A stretch of DNA of 47,570 bases from an uncultured Pelagibacteraceae bacterium (GTDB lineage: Bacteria; Pseudomonadota; Alphaproteobacteria; Pelagibacterales; Pelagibacteraceae): the NCBI GenBank assembly GCA_902571975.1, contig CACGED010000009.1, positions 1 through 47,570 of the forward strand, written 5' to 3'. A program made the translations under genes and the position numbers. Shown piece by piece: positions 1 through 9,164 of this stretch. Numbering within the stretch: position 1 is the first letter of the stretch; the number at the start of each line of letters is the position of its first letter. Below the pieces are notes generated by a model that did not search any database, was not told the DNA's origin, and saw only the letters and a list, made by a program, of their open reading frames with translations.

Positions 1-384
1 AAGAGTTAAAAAATCAAATACAACTATTTGCGATGAATGTTCTGATACTAAATATTTTTGATTATATTTATTAATTTTTAAAGAGAAAAATATCAAAATC
101 GCAAAAATTCCAATATTATACCAAATTGGCATTACCTGAACTATGTACCCATCAACAAAGGTAAATATAAGAGCAAAAAGAGTTGATTTAATTAAATAAT
201 TTAACTTTTCTCCTATAATTAAATTTAAAAGACTAATAGCAATACCTAAAGTAATAATTATTACAAAATTGAAATTTTTTAGCTCAACTCCTTGCAATGT
301 TACTAAAATTTTCCAAATAGAAACCAAAGAAAATAAAAATATCGAAGAAATTAATGAGTAGTATATTAAACTTTTAGTTTTCAT
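1..384 (-). CDS. Uncharacterised membrane protein, N-terminal part (cut by window edge)
   Basis: An open frame of 128 codons runs from an ATG at 384 off the left edge without a stop. It overlaps the end of the upstream permease gene by 11 bases (ATGAAAACTAA), so the two are translationally coupled. The visible part contains about four hydrophobic segments separated by very short loops, with short basic stretches, and then begins a more polar region. I do not recognise the family. In a sugar importer operon the second permease (MalG/UgpE type) would be expected here; the four closely packed N-terminal helices do not look like that family's N-terminus, but the diagnostic EAA loop would lie outside the window, so this is open. 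Confidence 0.6.
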   Translation of the reverse strand, partial: MKTKSLIYYSLISSIFLFSLVSIWKILVTLQGVELKNFNFVIIITLGIAISLLNLIIGEKLNYLIKSTLFALIFTFVDGYIVQVMPIWYNIGIFAILIFFSLKINKYNQKYLVSEHSSQIVVFDFLTL

Positions 385-1633
385 CTACCCTCTTACCTAT
401 TAATTTAAAGTAAACGAACATAAATATTAGCAGCAAAGCAACTATTACAATTGATACTGCTGATCCCATACCAATATCAGAAATAGTAAATCCTTGCTCA
501 TAAACATTTATTGGCAAAGTTCTAGTTCCAGATGCACCGCCCGTTAATAAAAAAATATCTTCAAATTTATTAAAGTTCCAAATAAACCTAATCATAAACA
601 GAATGGATATCACAGCTGTTATTTGAGGAAGAGTAATATTAATAAATTTTTGAAAAGGACCGGCTCCATCCACTTCAGCTGCCTCATATAATTCTTTAGG
701 TACTGCTTGAAGTCGAGCTAATATAAATAAAAAAGCTAAAGGAAAGTATCTCCAAATTTCAAAAATAATTACAGTTGTTAATGCTAATCGTAATTTAAGA
801 TCGAAACCAAAAAAGTTTATTGTTAAATATTTTTGACCAAGTAAATTTAAAGGTTCCTGGATGACTTGAAAATTCATCAGAAGATTATTTAAAGTGCCAC
901 TGTAGGGATCGAGTAATAACTCCCAAGTATACGCTAGAGCAACAACTGGACCCACATACGGAAAAAGCAAAACACTTCTCATAAATGTTCTTCCAAAAAA
1001 CTTCTGGTTTACAAGTTGTGCAGTGAGTATACCAAATATAATTGAACCGATTGTGCCAAAAAAAGTATAATAAAAAGTAGTGGATAATAAATCAAAAAAT
1101 TCATTTTGAAAAAATACTTTTTTAAAATTTTTTAATGTAAAATTAGTATTTAACAAAATATTGTCTGATTTACCTTTTAATTTTGGTTTAATAGTTTTTA
1201 ATTCTTTTTTATTTATTGGTGTACCATCAGAACTCTTTAATAATATTTGAAAATTTTCCCTGTATTTTGCTTCCCAATTTCCAAATTCACAATTAATTTT
1301 ATTTGATTTGACCCTGCATCTTTCATCTAAATTTATAGGCTTAATATTCTTAGGAAATTTATCTTGAAATTTGACGTCCCTTATTTCTAAAATTAACGAG
1401 CTATTTCTAAGTTTATAAATAACTTTTAATTGATCTGGGTTATCTTTAATGGATTTTACAATTTTTTTTGCTCTAGGCTCGGGGATCCTGATATCCTTTA
1501 ATCCAACCTCTTTAAAACTTATCCATACATTTGCAAATATTGGAAATAAGATAATTGAAAAAACAAGGAAAACTGCAGGTAATATTAATATATATGCAGT
1601 TCTTTTTTCTATTTTTGAAAGTGTATCACTCAT
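374..1633 (-). CDS. Sugar / glycerol-phosphate type ABC transporter permease (MalF/UgpA family)
   Basis: Inner-membrane permease subunit of a carbohydrate-type ABC importer. It has 419 residues. The first membrane helix is at about residues 12-35, and the remaining helices fill residues 180-415. The cytoplasmic coupling loop reads EAAEVDGAGPFQKFINITLP, the classic EAA motif of binding-protein-dependent permeases. An unusual polar region of roughly 130 residues (about 45-175) sits between the first and second helices and would be periplasmic; UgpA-type permeases of about 290 residues lack it. It follows the binding-protein gene after a strong terminator-like hairpin and overlaps the next membrane protein gene. 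The substrate cannot be read from the sequence; neighbouring gpsA-like and glpK genes make a glycerol or glycerol-phosphate compound plausible. Confidence 0.88.
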   Translation of the reverse strand: MSDTLSKIEKRTAYILILPAVFLVFSIILFPIFANVWISFKEVGLKDIRIPEPRAKKIVKSIKDNPDQLKVIYKLRNSSLILEIRDVKFQDKFPKNIKPINLDERCRVKSNKINCEFGNWEAKYRENFQILLKSSDGTPINKKELKTIKPKLKGKSDNILLNTNFTLKNFKKVFFQNEFFDLLSTTFYYTFFGTIGSIIFGILTAQLVNQKFFGRTFMRSVLLFPYVGPVVALAYTWELLLDPYSGTLNNLLMNFQVIQEPLNLLGQKYLTINFFGFDLKLRLALTTVIIFEIWRYFPLAFLFILARLQAVPKELYEAAEVDGAGPFQKFINITLPQITAVISILFMIRFIWNFNKFEDIFLLTGGASGTRTLPINVYEQGFTISDIGMGSAVSIVIVALLLIFMFVYFKLIGKRVDEN

Positions 1634-1636
1634 AAA

Positions 1637-1666
1637 AAAAGCGGATAATACATATTATCCGCTTTT
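1637..1666 (-). terminator. Intrinsic terminator / attenuator between binding-protein and permease genes
   Basis: A perfect 14-bp inverted repeat (AAAAGCGGATAATA at 1637-1650 and its complement at 1653-1666) with a 2-base spacer is followed, on the minus strand, by a run of seven T that abuts the permease ATG at 1633. It lies 22 bases after the binding-protein stop. Partial termination here would give more binding protein than permease, a common arrangement in ABC importer operons. The hairpin also occupies the place where the permease ribosome binding site would be. Confidence 0.85.
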
Positions 1667-1687
1667 ATTTAAATTTAAATTACTAGA

Positions 1688-3016
1688 TTAAAATTGAGAG
1701 AGTTTTTGATTGATCATATCTACTGCTTGATCAATATCAATCTGTCCATCAACATAAAGTCTAGTTATTCTATTAATAAACTTATTATTAATAATTTTAG
1801 AAGCTCTAGAAAGTTCACCTTCTTTTACACCCCATCTTTGAGCCTTATCTAATCCAGCAACGATATTATTTATAACATCCTCTGAATATAAGTCTGATAA
1901 AGGTGCTTTTCTATCAACTCCAACTGGCAATTTACTCCATGCTTTTGTAAATGCTTCAGGATCGCTTGAGTTTCCTCTTCTCACAGGAAATTTACCCTCT
2001 GGTGCGATTGAAAGTGTCTTTGTATAACCCTCATCCATTGAGTATTTAATAAAAGCACTTGCTTCTTCTGTATCAGCATCAGCAGTTATTCCAAAATATC
2101 TGACATCAGCCCAAGCAGCACCTTTTTTATTATTAGGACCACTCAAGTTTGTAATAAAGCCAGTTTTTGAAGCTAACTCACCAGATGTTGGATCGCTATT
2201 TATCGTTGGTGGAGCTGAATCTCTTAAGCCAGCTAATTCATCCATAATAAATGGAGACCAAATTATCATAGGAGTTTTTCCTGCAAAGTATAGTTCTCTA
2301 GATTGCTTCCAATATAATTCTCCTGGAGGACTTGCATTTGATATAACTTTATAAAACTCTAAAGATGCTTTTAGTTTTTTACCCTGCTTTCTTATTCCAT
2401 CTTTTTTAACAACATTTACTCCATTTGCTAAAAGAACATGTTCTAAAACCTGACTCATAAAATTTTCATCAGTTTTTGTTGCGGCTACAAACCCAAACAT
2501 TCCATCTCCAGAAAGTGCTTCAACTGCTTTTGTTATATTTTCATAACTTGTTGGTGGCTCAAGACCTGCTTTTTCAAATAAGTCTTTTCTATAAACGACC
2601 ATTTGCGTCCAACCATCAACTGGTACAGCCGCTATTTTTGATCCTTTTTTAGCCATGTTTAAAGCGCCTGGCGCGAAAGTTTTTTTGCCAAGTTCTTTTA
2701 CGACAGCGTTATTTGCATCAACATCCAATATTCCAGCTTCTGCCCAAGGTAATACATACTGTAATGTATGATAGATTACATCAGGTAGATCGCCCGCTGC
2801 TGCTGCTGCAGTTGCTCTTGTTCCTAAATCTTTTTCTTCTACAGGAATAACTTCAACTTTGATGCCAGTTTTAGCCTCAAAATCTTTAGCCATTGCTTCT
2901 TGTTTAGCCATTCTAGCTGGCTGAACTTCTGTAGTCCAAAAAGTGATGTCTGCGAAACTAATATTTGAAATAAAAAATATAAGCGCACAGACGTTTATTA
3001 TTGTTTTTTTAATCAT
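1688..3016 (-). CDS. Extracellular solute-binding protein of the sugar-type ABC importer (family 1)
   Basis: Periplasmic binding protein that delivers the solute to the permease encoded next. It has 442 residues with a cleavable signal peptide (about residues 1-22, basic start, hydrophobic core, cleavage near FADITFW). The mature start resembles family 1 sugar-binding proteins: ITFWTTE, then FEAKTGIKVEVIPVEEKDL. Further hallmarks are the VDGWTQMVVYRKDLFEKAGLEPP segment (split here as motif only) and KAWSKLPVG near the C-terminus. The ATG at 3016 is preceded by GAAAGAGGGG, a usable ribosome binding site. It is followed by a terminator hairpin. UgpB/MalE type by family; the actual ligand is unknown. 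Confidence 0.9.
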   Translation of the reverse strand: MIKKTIINVCALIFFISNISFADITFWTTEVQPARMAKQEAMAKDFEAKTGIKVEVIPVEEKDLGTRATAAAAAGDLPDVIYHTLQYVLPWAEAGILDVDANNAVVKELGKKTFAPGALNMAKKGSKIAAVPVDGWTQMVVYRKDLFEKAGLEPPTSYENITKAVEALSGDGMFGFVAATKTDENFMSQVLEHVLLANGVNVVKKDGIRKQGKKLKASLEFYKVISNASPPGELYWKQSRELYFAGKTPMIIWSPFIMDELAGLRDSAPPTINSDPTSGELASKTGFITNLSGPNNKKGAAWADVRYFGITADADTEEASAFIKYSMDEGYTKTLSIAPEGKFPVRRGNSSDPEAFTKAWSKLPVGVDRKAPLSDLYSEDVINNIVAGLDKAQRWGVKEGELSRASKIINNKFINRITRLYVDGQIDIDQAVDMINQKLSQF

Positions 3017-3075
3017 TGATTCCCCTCTTTCTTTGATTAATAAAAATAAATGTATCAGCGCGTTAAATAAATGAC

Positions 3076-3098
3076 AATAGCTGATGAAATCACCTATT
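3076..3098. promoter_or_regulatory. Imperfect dyad upstream of the binding-protein gene
   Basis: A 23-base dyad (arms of 10 pairs plus one mismatch around GAA) lies 60-82 bases before the ATG of the binding-protein gene and 29 bases after the stop of the gpsA-like gene. The size and symmetry fit a repressor operator. It could also be a weak terminator for the gpsA-like gene, but no clean T-run follows on the minus strand. Confidence 0.3.
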
Positions 3099-3126
3099 AA
3101 TAAAAAGTGAAGAATTTATTATATTT

Positions 3127-4083
3127 TTAAAAATTAAATTTTTGATTATTTAGAATTGTTTTAATTAATTTAATCATCAAAGGAATTCTGCTTCTGTTTA
3201 ATTTCTTTAAGATAAATGGAGCTATTTCTCTTATAAGTTGTTCTCCCTCGACAGTATCATAAGGCATAAATTTTTGTTTTGCTTTTTTAAATGAGTATCC
3301 TTGCCCAAGGTAATTTCCCATCTTACTATTTCTTCCCCCAGCAGCACTTACATATAAATCGCCAACTCCAGCAAGACTTAAGACTGTCTCTTCTTTGCCT
3401 TTAAAATATTTGGTTATATATTTCATTTCTAATATTGATTTTTGGAACAAACTTGAGGACCTATTTAAACTTTGACCAGAGCCTATAATCATCGAGTAAA
3501 TATTTTTAATTGCTGAATTTATCTCAACCCCAACAACATCTTTTGAAAATTCTATTAAATAGTATTTAGTAGAGATTATTTTGCCAATATATTTTGCTGT
3601 TTTGATGTTTTTGTTTGCAACAATAACACTTGTTTGATTTTTTCTGGCCAATTCTTTAGCTAAGCAAGGTCCTTTTAAAACAGAAATATTTAATTTATTA
3701 TTTTTTTTTAAAAGTTGTTGAGAGAGTGTTAATATTGTTTTTGAATTTTTTTCATATTTAAGACCTTTAGTAAGTATAAGAATTGGTGATTTAATTTTAA
3801 ATTTTTTTAATTCTTTTCCAATAAAATCAATACCAGATAAACTTAAAGCAATAACAATAAGATCATATTTTTCTCTAAATAACTCATTAGAATAGTTTTT
3901 AAAAATTAATTGCTTTGGCATTTTAATTTTTAAACTTGAATGAATTTTAGTTTTTGAAGATAGATTTTTAATAAATAATTTACTATAGGGCTCTGTAATT
4001 GTTACTTTATTCTTATTATCTATACATGGAATAGTAAATGCAGATCCCATAGCTCCACCGCCAATTACTAAGATGTTTTTCAT
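3127..4083 (-). CDS. gpsA: Divergent NAD(P)-dependent glycerol-3-phosphate dehydrogenase (GpsA family)
   Basis: Cytosolic enzyme family interconverting sn-glycerol 3-phosphate and dihydroxyacetone phosphate. It has 318 residues, close to the family's usual 330. The nucleotide-binding loop GGGAMG is at residues 8-13. The family signatures are present but modified: TKGL (catalytic-site lysine loop), GPCLAKEL for the usual GPSFA, VEINSAIKNIY, and GVGDLYVSAAGGRNSKMG. The degree of drift suggests a specialised paralogue rather than the phospholipid-synthesis enzyme. It precedes the ABC importer binding-protein gene on the same strand and lies divergently from tmm. With glpK at 5525 it could form a glycerol to triose-phosphate route. 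Family is secure, exact substrate less so. Confidence 0.8.
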   Translation of the reverse strand: MKNILVIGGGAMGSAFTIPCIDNKNKVTITEPYSKLFIKNLSSKTKIHSSLKIKMPKQLIFKNYSNELFREKYDLIVIALSLSGIDFIGKELKKFKIKSPILILTKGLKYEKNSKTILTLSQQLLKKNNKLNISVLKGPCLAKELARKNQTSVIVANKNIKTAKYIGKIISTKYYLIEFSKDVVGVEINSAIKNIYSMIIGSGQSLNRSSSLFQKSILEMKYITKYFKGKEETVLSLAGVGDLYVSAAGGRNSKMGNYLGQGYSFKKAKQKFMPYDTVEGEQLIREIAPFILKKLNRSRIPLMIKLIKTILNNQKFNF

Positions 4084-4184
4084 ATATAAATTAAATAGAT
4101 TAAACTAGATATCTAATAACAAGTAAATTTAAATAAAAAATAGTTTAAATTTTATCAATTTATTTATAAAATAAACTTATAAAT

Positions 4185-5513
4185 ATGACTAAAGTAGCAA
4201 TAATTGGATCTGGCCCGTGTGGACTTTCTATTTTAAGAGCATTTGAACATGAGGAAAATAAAGGTTCAAAAATACCTGAAATTGTCTGTTTCGAAAAGCA
4301 AGAGGATTGGGGTGGTCTTTGGAATTATAGTTGGAGGACTGGCTCAGACCAATACGGCGATCCTGTTCCTAATAGTATGTATAGGTATTTATGGTCCAAT
4401 GGTCCTAAAGAATGTTTAGAGTTTGCTGATTATTCTTTTGATGAGCATTTTGGAAAGCCTATTCCATCTTTTCCACCTAGAGAGGTTCTATACAACTACA
4501 TAATTGGAAGAGTAAGCAAAGGAAATTTAAAAAATAAAATTAAATTTAATACAAAGGTTACAAGTGTAAATTATATTGCTGACAAGTTTGAAGTTAGCTA
4601 CCAAGATAAAGAAAACAATAAAATACTAAATGACAAATTTGATTATGTTGTAGTCTCATCTGGTCATTTTTCAGTTCCATTTATTCCAGAGTATAAAGGT
4701 ATGAGTTCTTTTCCAGGAAGGATTATGCATTCGCATGATTTTAGAGATGCAGAAGAGTTCAGAGGAAAAAATGTAGTTGTATTAGGAAGTAGTTATTCAG
4801 CTGAAGATGTGGCACTTCAGTGCAATAAATACGGAGCTAAAAGCGTTACCATTGGATACAGACACAATCCTATGGGCTTTAAATGGCCAAAAGGAATGAA
4901 AGAAGTTTTTTACCTTGATAGATTAGAAGGAAATAAAGCTATTTTTAAAGACGGGACAGAACAAGAGACAGATGTTATTATCTTGTGTACTGGATATTTA
5001 CACCATTTTCCATTCTTAGAAGATAACCTAGCTCTCAAAACTCATAATAGACTGTATCCACCTAAATTATATAAAGGTGTAGTTTGGCAAAACAATCACA
5101 AACTAATGTATCTTGGTATGCAAGATCAATTTCACACATTTAATATGTTTGATTGCCAAGCTTGGTTTGCAAGAGATGTTATTATGAACAAAATTAAAAT
5201 CCCAGAAGCCAATGAAGTTGAAAAGGATATTCAAAAATGGGTTTCATTAGAGGAAAAATTAGAGAACCCAGATCAAATGATAGATTTTCAAACAGAATAT
5301 ACTAAAGAACTCCACGGAATGTCTGATTATCCAAAAATAGATTTTGAATTAATCCGAAAACATTTCAAAGAATGGGAACATGATAAAGTGAATGATATTT
5401 TAACATACAGAAATAAATCATTCTCTTCCCCCGTAACTGGATCTGTTGCACCAATTCATCATACTCCATGGGCTTCTGCAATGGATGACTCAATGGATAC
5501 TTTTTTAAAATAA
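4185..5513 (+). CDS. tmm: Trimethylamine monooxygenase (FAD/NADPH flavin monooxygenase)
   Basis: Oxidises trimethylamine to trimethylamine N-oxide with NADPH and O2; members also act on dimethyl sulfide. It has 442 residues, the length of bacterial Tmm. FAD-binding GSGPCG is at residues 8-13, followed by the family-typical WGGLWNYSWRTG and SMYRYLWSNGPKECLEF segments; the FMO-identifying stretch appears as FPGRIMHSHDF, and the NADPH-binding GSSYSAEDVA starts at residue 201. These long exact-looking segments distinguish Tmm from generic flavin monooxygenases. It stands alone on the plus strand between minus-strand genes, converging on glpK with only 11 bases between stops, so no terminator fits there. 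The product TMAO is the substrate of Tdm at 12838. Confidence 0.93.
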   Translation: MTKVAIIGSGPCGLSILRAFEHEENKGSKIPEIVCFEKQEDWGGLWNYSWRTGSDQYGDPVPNSMYRYLWSNGPKECLEFADYSFDEHFGKPIPSFPPREVLYNYIIGRVSKGNLKNKIKFNTKVTSVNYIADKFEVSYQDKENNKILNDKFDYVVVSSGHFSVPFIPEYKGMSSFPGRIMHSHDFRDAEEFRGKNVVVLGSSYSAEDVALQCNKYGAKSVTIGYRHNPMGFKWPKGMKEVFYLDRLEGNKAIFKDGTEQETDVIILCTGYLHHFPFLEDNLALKTHNRLYPPKLYKGVVWQNNHKLMYLGMQDQFHTFNMFDCQAWFARDVIMNKIKIPEANEVEKDIQKWVSLEEKLENPDQMIDFQTEYTKELHGMSDYPKIDFELIRKHFKEWEHDKVNDILTYRNKSFSSPVTGSVAPIHHTPWASAMDDSMDTFLK

Positions 5514-5524
5514 TAATTTTTTTT

Positions 5525-7003
5525 TTATAATAAAGTTCTATCAACAGCCAATTTCCAACCATTTAACAATTTGTTTCTCAATTTCTTATTTATATTGGGT
5601 TTAAAAATTTTTTCTTTTTTCCATTTTCTTTTTATTTGATCTAATGATTTAAATACTCCAATTTGATATCCAGCAAAAAAAGCAACGCCTAGGGCTGTGG
5701 TTTCTAGTACTTTGGGTCTTTCTGTATTTATATTTATAATATTTGCTAAAAATTGTGAAAACCAATTATTTTCAACCATACCTCCATCAATTTTAACAAT
5801 ATTGGGTTTTAATCCATCTTTTCTCATAGCATTAAATAAATCATTGCTTTGATATGCTACAGACTCGATTACAGCTCTAACTAATATTTTCCAGTCACTG
5901 TCTCTTGTTAAACCTGTTATTAAACCTCTTGCATCGGGTCTCCAATAAGGTGCTCCCATTCCACTAAATGCCGGCACAATATATACATCATCATTATTTT
6001 TTTTTGATTGAGCTATTCTTTCAGTATCATAAGCATTGTTAATAAGTTTCAACTTATCTCTTAACCATTGCACCCCAGCACCTGCAATGAATATTGATCC
6101 CTCAAGGGCATAAGTGTTTTTTCCATTTAGTCTGTAACAAATAGTTGTTAATAATTTATTCTTCGAATAAATTTTTTTAGAGCCAGTATTCATTATTACA
6201 AATGCACCAGTTCCATAAGTGCTTTTGACCGAACCTTTTTCAAAGCAAGACTGTCCTACTGCAGCAGCTTGTTGATCTCCTAAAACTGCTGATATTGGTA
6301 TTTCAGTACCAATAATTTTCTTACTTGTGAAGCCAAAATTATCAGCTGAATTTTTAATTTCCGGCAAAATATTTTTAGAAATTTTAAGCTTATTTAAGAT
6401 TTCTTTATCCCATTTACTATTATTGATATTAAATAACATGGTTCTACTGGCATTGGTTGCTTCGGTTAAATGATGTTTTCCATTAGTAAGTTTCCAAATC
6501 AAAAAAGTATCAACAGTACCAAATAGTAAATTATTTGATTTCAAAAGTTTCTTAGCGTTTTTTACATTTTTTAATATCCATTGAATTTTAGTTGCAGAAA
6601 AATATGGGTCTATAAATAATCCAGTTTTTTTTCTAAAAATTTTTTCATAATTTTTCCTCTTTAAAATTTCACAGTTTTCTTGTGTTCTACGGTCTTGCCA
6701 AACAATTGCATTGTATATTGGTTTACCTGTTTTCTTATTCCAAAGAATAGTAGTCTCTCTCTGGTTAGTTATTCCAATAGTTAAAATTTTCCCTTTAAGT
6801 AAAGATGCTTTTTTAATTACTTTTTTTAAGGCCTTAAGAGTTGTCGTCCAAATTTCATTTGGATTATGTTCTACCCATCCATTTTTTGGAAAATATTGAT
6901 TAAATTCAAACTGAGATATAAATTTTGTATTTCCTTCTAAATCAAATAAAATTACTCTAGTCGATGTTGTACCTTGGTCGATAGCAACAATAAAATTTTT
7001 CAC
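5525..7003 (-). CDS. glpK: Glycerol kinase
   Basis: Phosphorylates glycerol to sn-glycerol 3-phosphate with ATP in the cytosol. It has 492 residues, normal for the family, and begins with the FGGY phosphate loop AIDQGTTSTR. Further hallmarks are ITNQRETTILW, NAIVWQDRRT, TFLIWKLT, LGDQQAAAVGQ, VPAFSGMGAPYWRPDARG and KIDGGMVENNW. The start is GTG at 7003. It begins 4 bases after the stop of the fused transporter permease gene, so it appears to be the last gene of that operon, which is unexpected for a glycerol enzyme. The gpsA-like gene at 3127 could supply the next step. Confidence 0.95.
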   Translation of the reverse strand: MKNFIVAIDQGTTSTRVILFDLEGNTKFISQFEFNQYFPKNGWVEHNPNEIWTTTLKALKKVIKKASLLKGKILTIGITNQRETTILWNKKTGKPIYNAIVWQDRRTQENCEILKRKNYEKIFRKKTGLFIDPYFSATKIQWILKNVKNAKKLLKSNNLLFGTVDTFLIWKLTNGKHHLTEATNASRTMLFNINNSKWDKEILNKLKISKNILPEIKNSADNFGFTSKKIIGTEIPISAVLGDQQAAAVGQSCFEKGSVKSTYGTGAFVIMNTGSKKIYSKNKLLTTICYRLNGKNTYALEGSIFIAGAGVQWLRDKLKLINNAYDTERIAQSKKNNDDVYIVPAFSGMGAPYWRPDARGLITGLTRDSDWKILVRAVIESVAYQSNDLFNAMRKDGLKPNIVKIDGGMVENNWFSQFLANIININTERPKVLETTALGVAFFAGYQIGVFKSLDQIKRKWKKEKIFKPNINKKLRNKLLNGWKLAVDRTLL

Positions 7004-7007
7004 AATT

Positions 7008-9161
7008 TTAGTCTATACCTAGATGTTTTTTTCTTTTACCTACCCAAGTTCTAATTAAATTATCAAAAATTAGTCCAATGAAAGCAACACAAATTCCAAG
7101 TGTTAATCCAATACCTGCCCCTTTTTTATCTGATAAAGCTTTTAAAATATACTGACCCAGATCCTCTGTTCCAATAAAAGCGCCTATAATTACCATAAAT
7201 AATGCAAAAACTATTGTTTGATTAAGCCCTAACATCATGTGTGGAAATGCTAATGGAAATTCTATTTTAAATAATCTTTGAAACTTTGTAACACCTGACA
7301 TCGTTGCTGCATCATGTAGTCCAGCTGGCACACTTCTAAGCCCCTCTATCGTGTATCTTGTTGCTGGTATAGTAGCATAAACTATTACTGCAATTAAAAC
7401 TGAAGTATCTGTAATTCCAAAAAGCATCATTACAGGAATTAAATATACAAAAGATGGAAAAGTTTGGAATATATCGCAAACATTTAACATGAAGTTTGTT
7501 GAGTGTTTATTTTGAAAACATAAGGTTCCAACGGTAAATCCGATTGCGCACGATACTAATACACCAAAGGTTGCCATGTATGTGGTAACTAAAGCTCTAT
7601 CCCACCAAGGGCTTAAAGCTATGAATAAAGTTAAACCACAAACAACTAAAGCTGATCTAATTCCACCAATTAAATATCCTGCTCCTACAACTAATACTAA
7701 CGTAGCTATGGCAGGCATTCTCAGATACAAAGCTCTCATTGGTTGTAGCACATCTACAATTAGCCAAGTATTAAATGCTTTTATATATACGAAGAAAGTA
7801 TCAAATATCCAGTCAACTCCTTTATTCCAAAAACCCGCTGTTGATATTCCTTTATTATGTGGAACTTCAAATAAATAATTATACCCATCTTTAAAATAAA
7901 TTGATCCAAAGTAAGCTAATAGAATACCTGCTATTACTACAACGCCAAAGAATAAAGAATTTTTATTTCGTTGAAAAAAATTCAAATTACCAAAATAATC
8001 AACTTGTTTGTTAGCCCAAGCTAATGACATCTTATCTAATAGAATTGCAATCAAACTAATGCATAAACCTGCCTCTAATGCTAATCCAATATTCAACTGA
8101 TTTAATGCTAACAATAAATTAAATCCTAAACCTTTTGCTCCAATAAATGCAGAGATAACTGCCATAGAAAAACAAACCATTATTACTTGGTTAACTCCTA
8201 TTAAAATATCTCTTCTCGCTGTTGGGATTAATACTTTTGACATTAGTTGCCAGTTATTACATCCACTCATTCTACCAGCTTCAATTACCTCTGGAGGAAC
8301 AGCTCTTAAACCTAATAAAGTTAAAAGTATCATTGGTGGAACAGCAACAATCATTGTTATAATTACTGCAGCATGGTCACCGACCCCAAAAAGAACTAGT
8401 GCAGGAACTAATACCGCATACTGGGGCATTGTCTGCATAACTAAAAGTATTGGATATAGAGCTTTTTCTACTCTTTTACTTTTAAATGCCGCAACACCTA
8501 AACCTAAACCAAAAATAAATGAAAGAGGCGCTGCAACCAATATAAAAGAAAGTGTCTGCATAGAAGGTTTCCATTGCCCAAATATTGAAATGTAAGTCAT
8601 TGATAAAAGTGCATATATTGCCAACCCTTTACCTCCTAACTTATAAGCAAGTATTGCTGATCCAGCTGCTACAATAGTCCAAGGCAAGCCTGGTAGTTCT
8701 GCCCAAGGATTAGCATCAATCCAATCCCAACTAGTAAAAGCAACAATTGTTTCAAGACCACCTAATAAAATTTCTCTAATTAATTCTATTAGAAAAGTCA
8801 TGAATGCAGTTAAGTTTCTAGTTATTTGTAAAACTAAAGGTCTAGTTTTGTATTCTTGCGTATCTTCATTCCAAAATTCCATTGGCATCCAATCATTCAT
8901 TAAAAAAAATAATGAATCATTTATCCAAATCGGTAACCATCCAAGAAGTGGTGGTAACCTCCAAAAAACATCAAAAGCATAATACCTAACTTCTTTGCCT
9001 AGAAATACGAAGGCACTCTGATTAGGGTCTTTTATAAATTCAGCCTGTCCTCTTATAAATTTATATGTTTCAGGTACATCGATTGCAAAGCATAATGCAA
9101 AAAACACAACTAATAAAAACAACCATTGAAATAATTTTGGATATTTTTTTAGAATTTCCAT
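7008..9161 (-). CDS. tmoV: TMAO/glycine betaine-type ABC transporter permease, two fused permease domains
   Basis: Inner-membrane channel of a quaternary-amine or TMAO ABC importer. It has 717 residues, about twice the size of ProW/OpuAB, because two permease domains are fused. The first domain is at about residues 195-385 with coupling loop EAGRMSGCNNWQLM; the second is at about 510-700 with coupling loop DAATMSGVTKFQRL. Each is preceded by extra membrane segments. Only one permease gene is therefore needed for a complete channel. It starts 3 bases after tmoW and is followed at once by glpK. The TMAO assignment rests on the double-domain form and the neighbouring tdm and tmm; glycine betaine or related compounds remain possible substrates. 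Confidence 0.85.
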   Translation of the reverse strand: MEILKKYPKLFQWLFLLVVFFALCFAIDVPETYKFIRGQAEFIKDPNQSAFVFLGKEVRYYAFDVFWRLPPLLGWLPIWINDSLFFLMNDWMPMEFWNEDTQEYKTRPLVLQITRNLTAFMTFLIELIREILLGGLETIVAFTSWDWIDANPWAELPGLPWTIVAAGSAILAYKLGGKGLAIYALLSMTYISIFGQWKPSMQTLSFILVAAPLSFIFGLGLGVAAFKSKRVEKALYPILLVMQTMPQYAVLVPALVLFGVGDHAAVIITMIVAVPPMILLTLLGLRAVPPEVIEAGRMSGCNNWQLMSKVLIPTARRDILIGVNQVIMVCFSMAVISAFIGAKGLGFNLLLALNQLNIGLALEAGLCISLIAILLDKMSLAWANKQVDYFGNLNFFQRNKNSLFFGVVVIAGILLAYFGSIYFKDGYNYLFEVPHNKGISTAGFWNKGVDWIFDTFFVYIKAFNTWLIVDVLQPMRALYLRMPAIATLVLVVGAGYLIGGIRSALVVCGLTLFIALSPWWDRALVTTYMATFGVLVSCAIGFTVGTLCFQNKHSTNFMLNVCDIFQTFPSFVYLIPVMMLFGITDTSVLIAVIVYATIPATRYTIEGLRSVPAGLHDAATMSGVTKFQRLFKIEFPLAFPHMMLGLNQTIVFALFMVIIGAFIGTEDLGQYILKALSDKKGAGIGLTLGICVAFIGLIFDNLIRTWVGKRKKHLGID

Positions 9162-9164
9162 AAT

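Noticed and set aside
7576..7878. 100-codon open frame on the plus strand
   Set aside because: It lies opposite the transporter permease and looks like the complement of membrane-helix codons.
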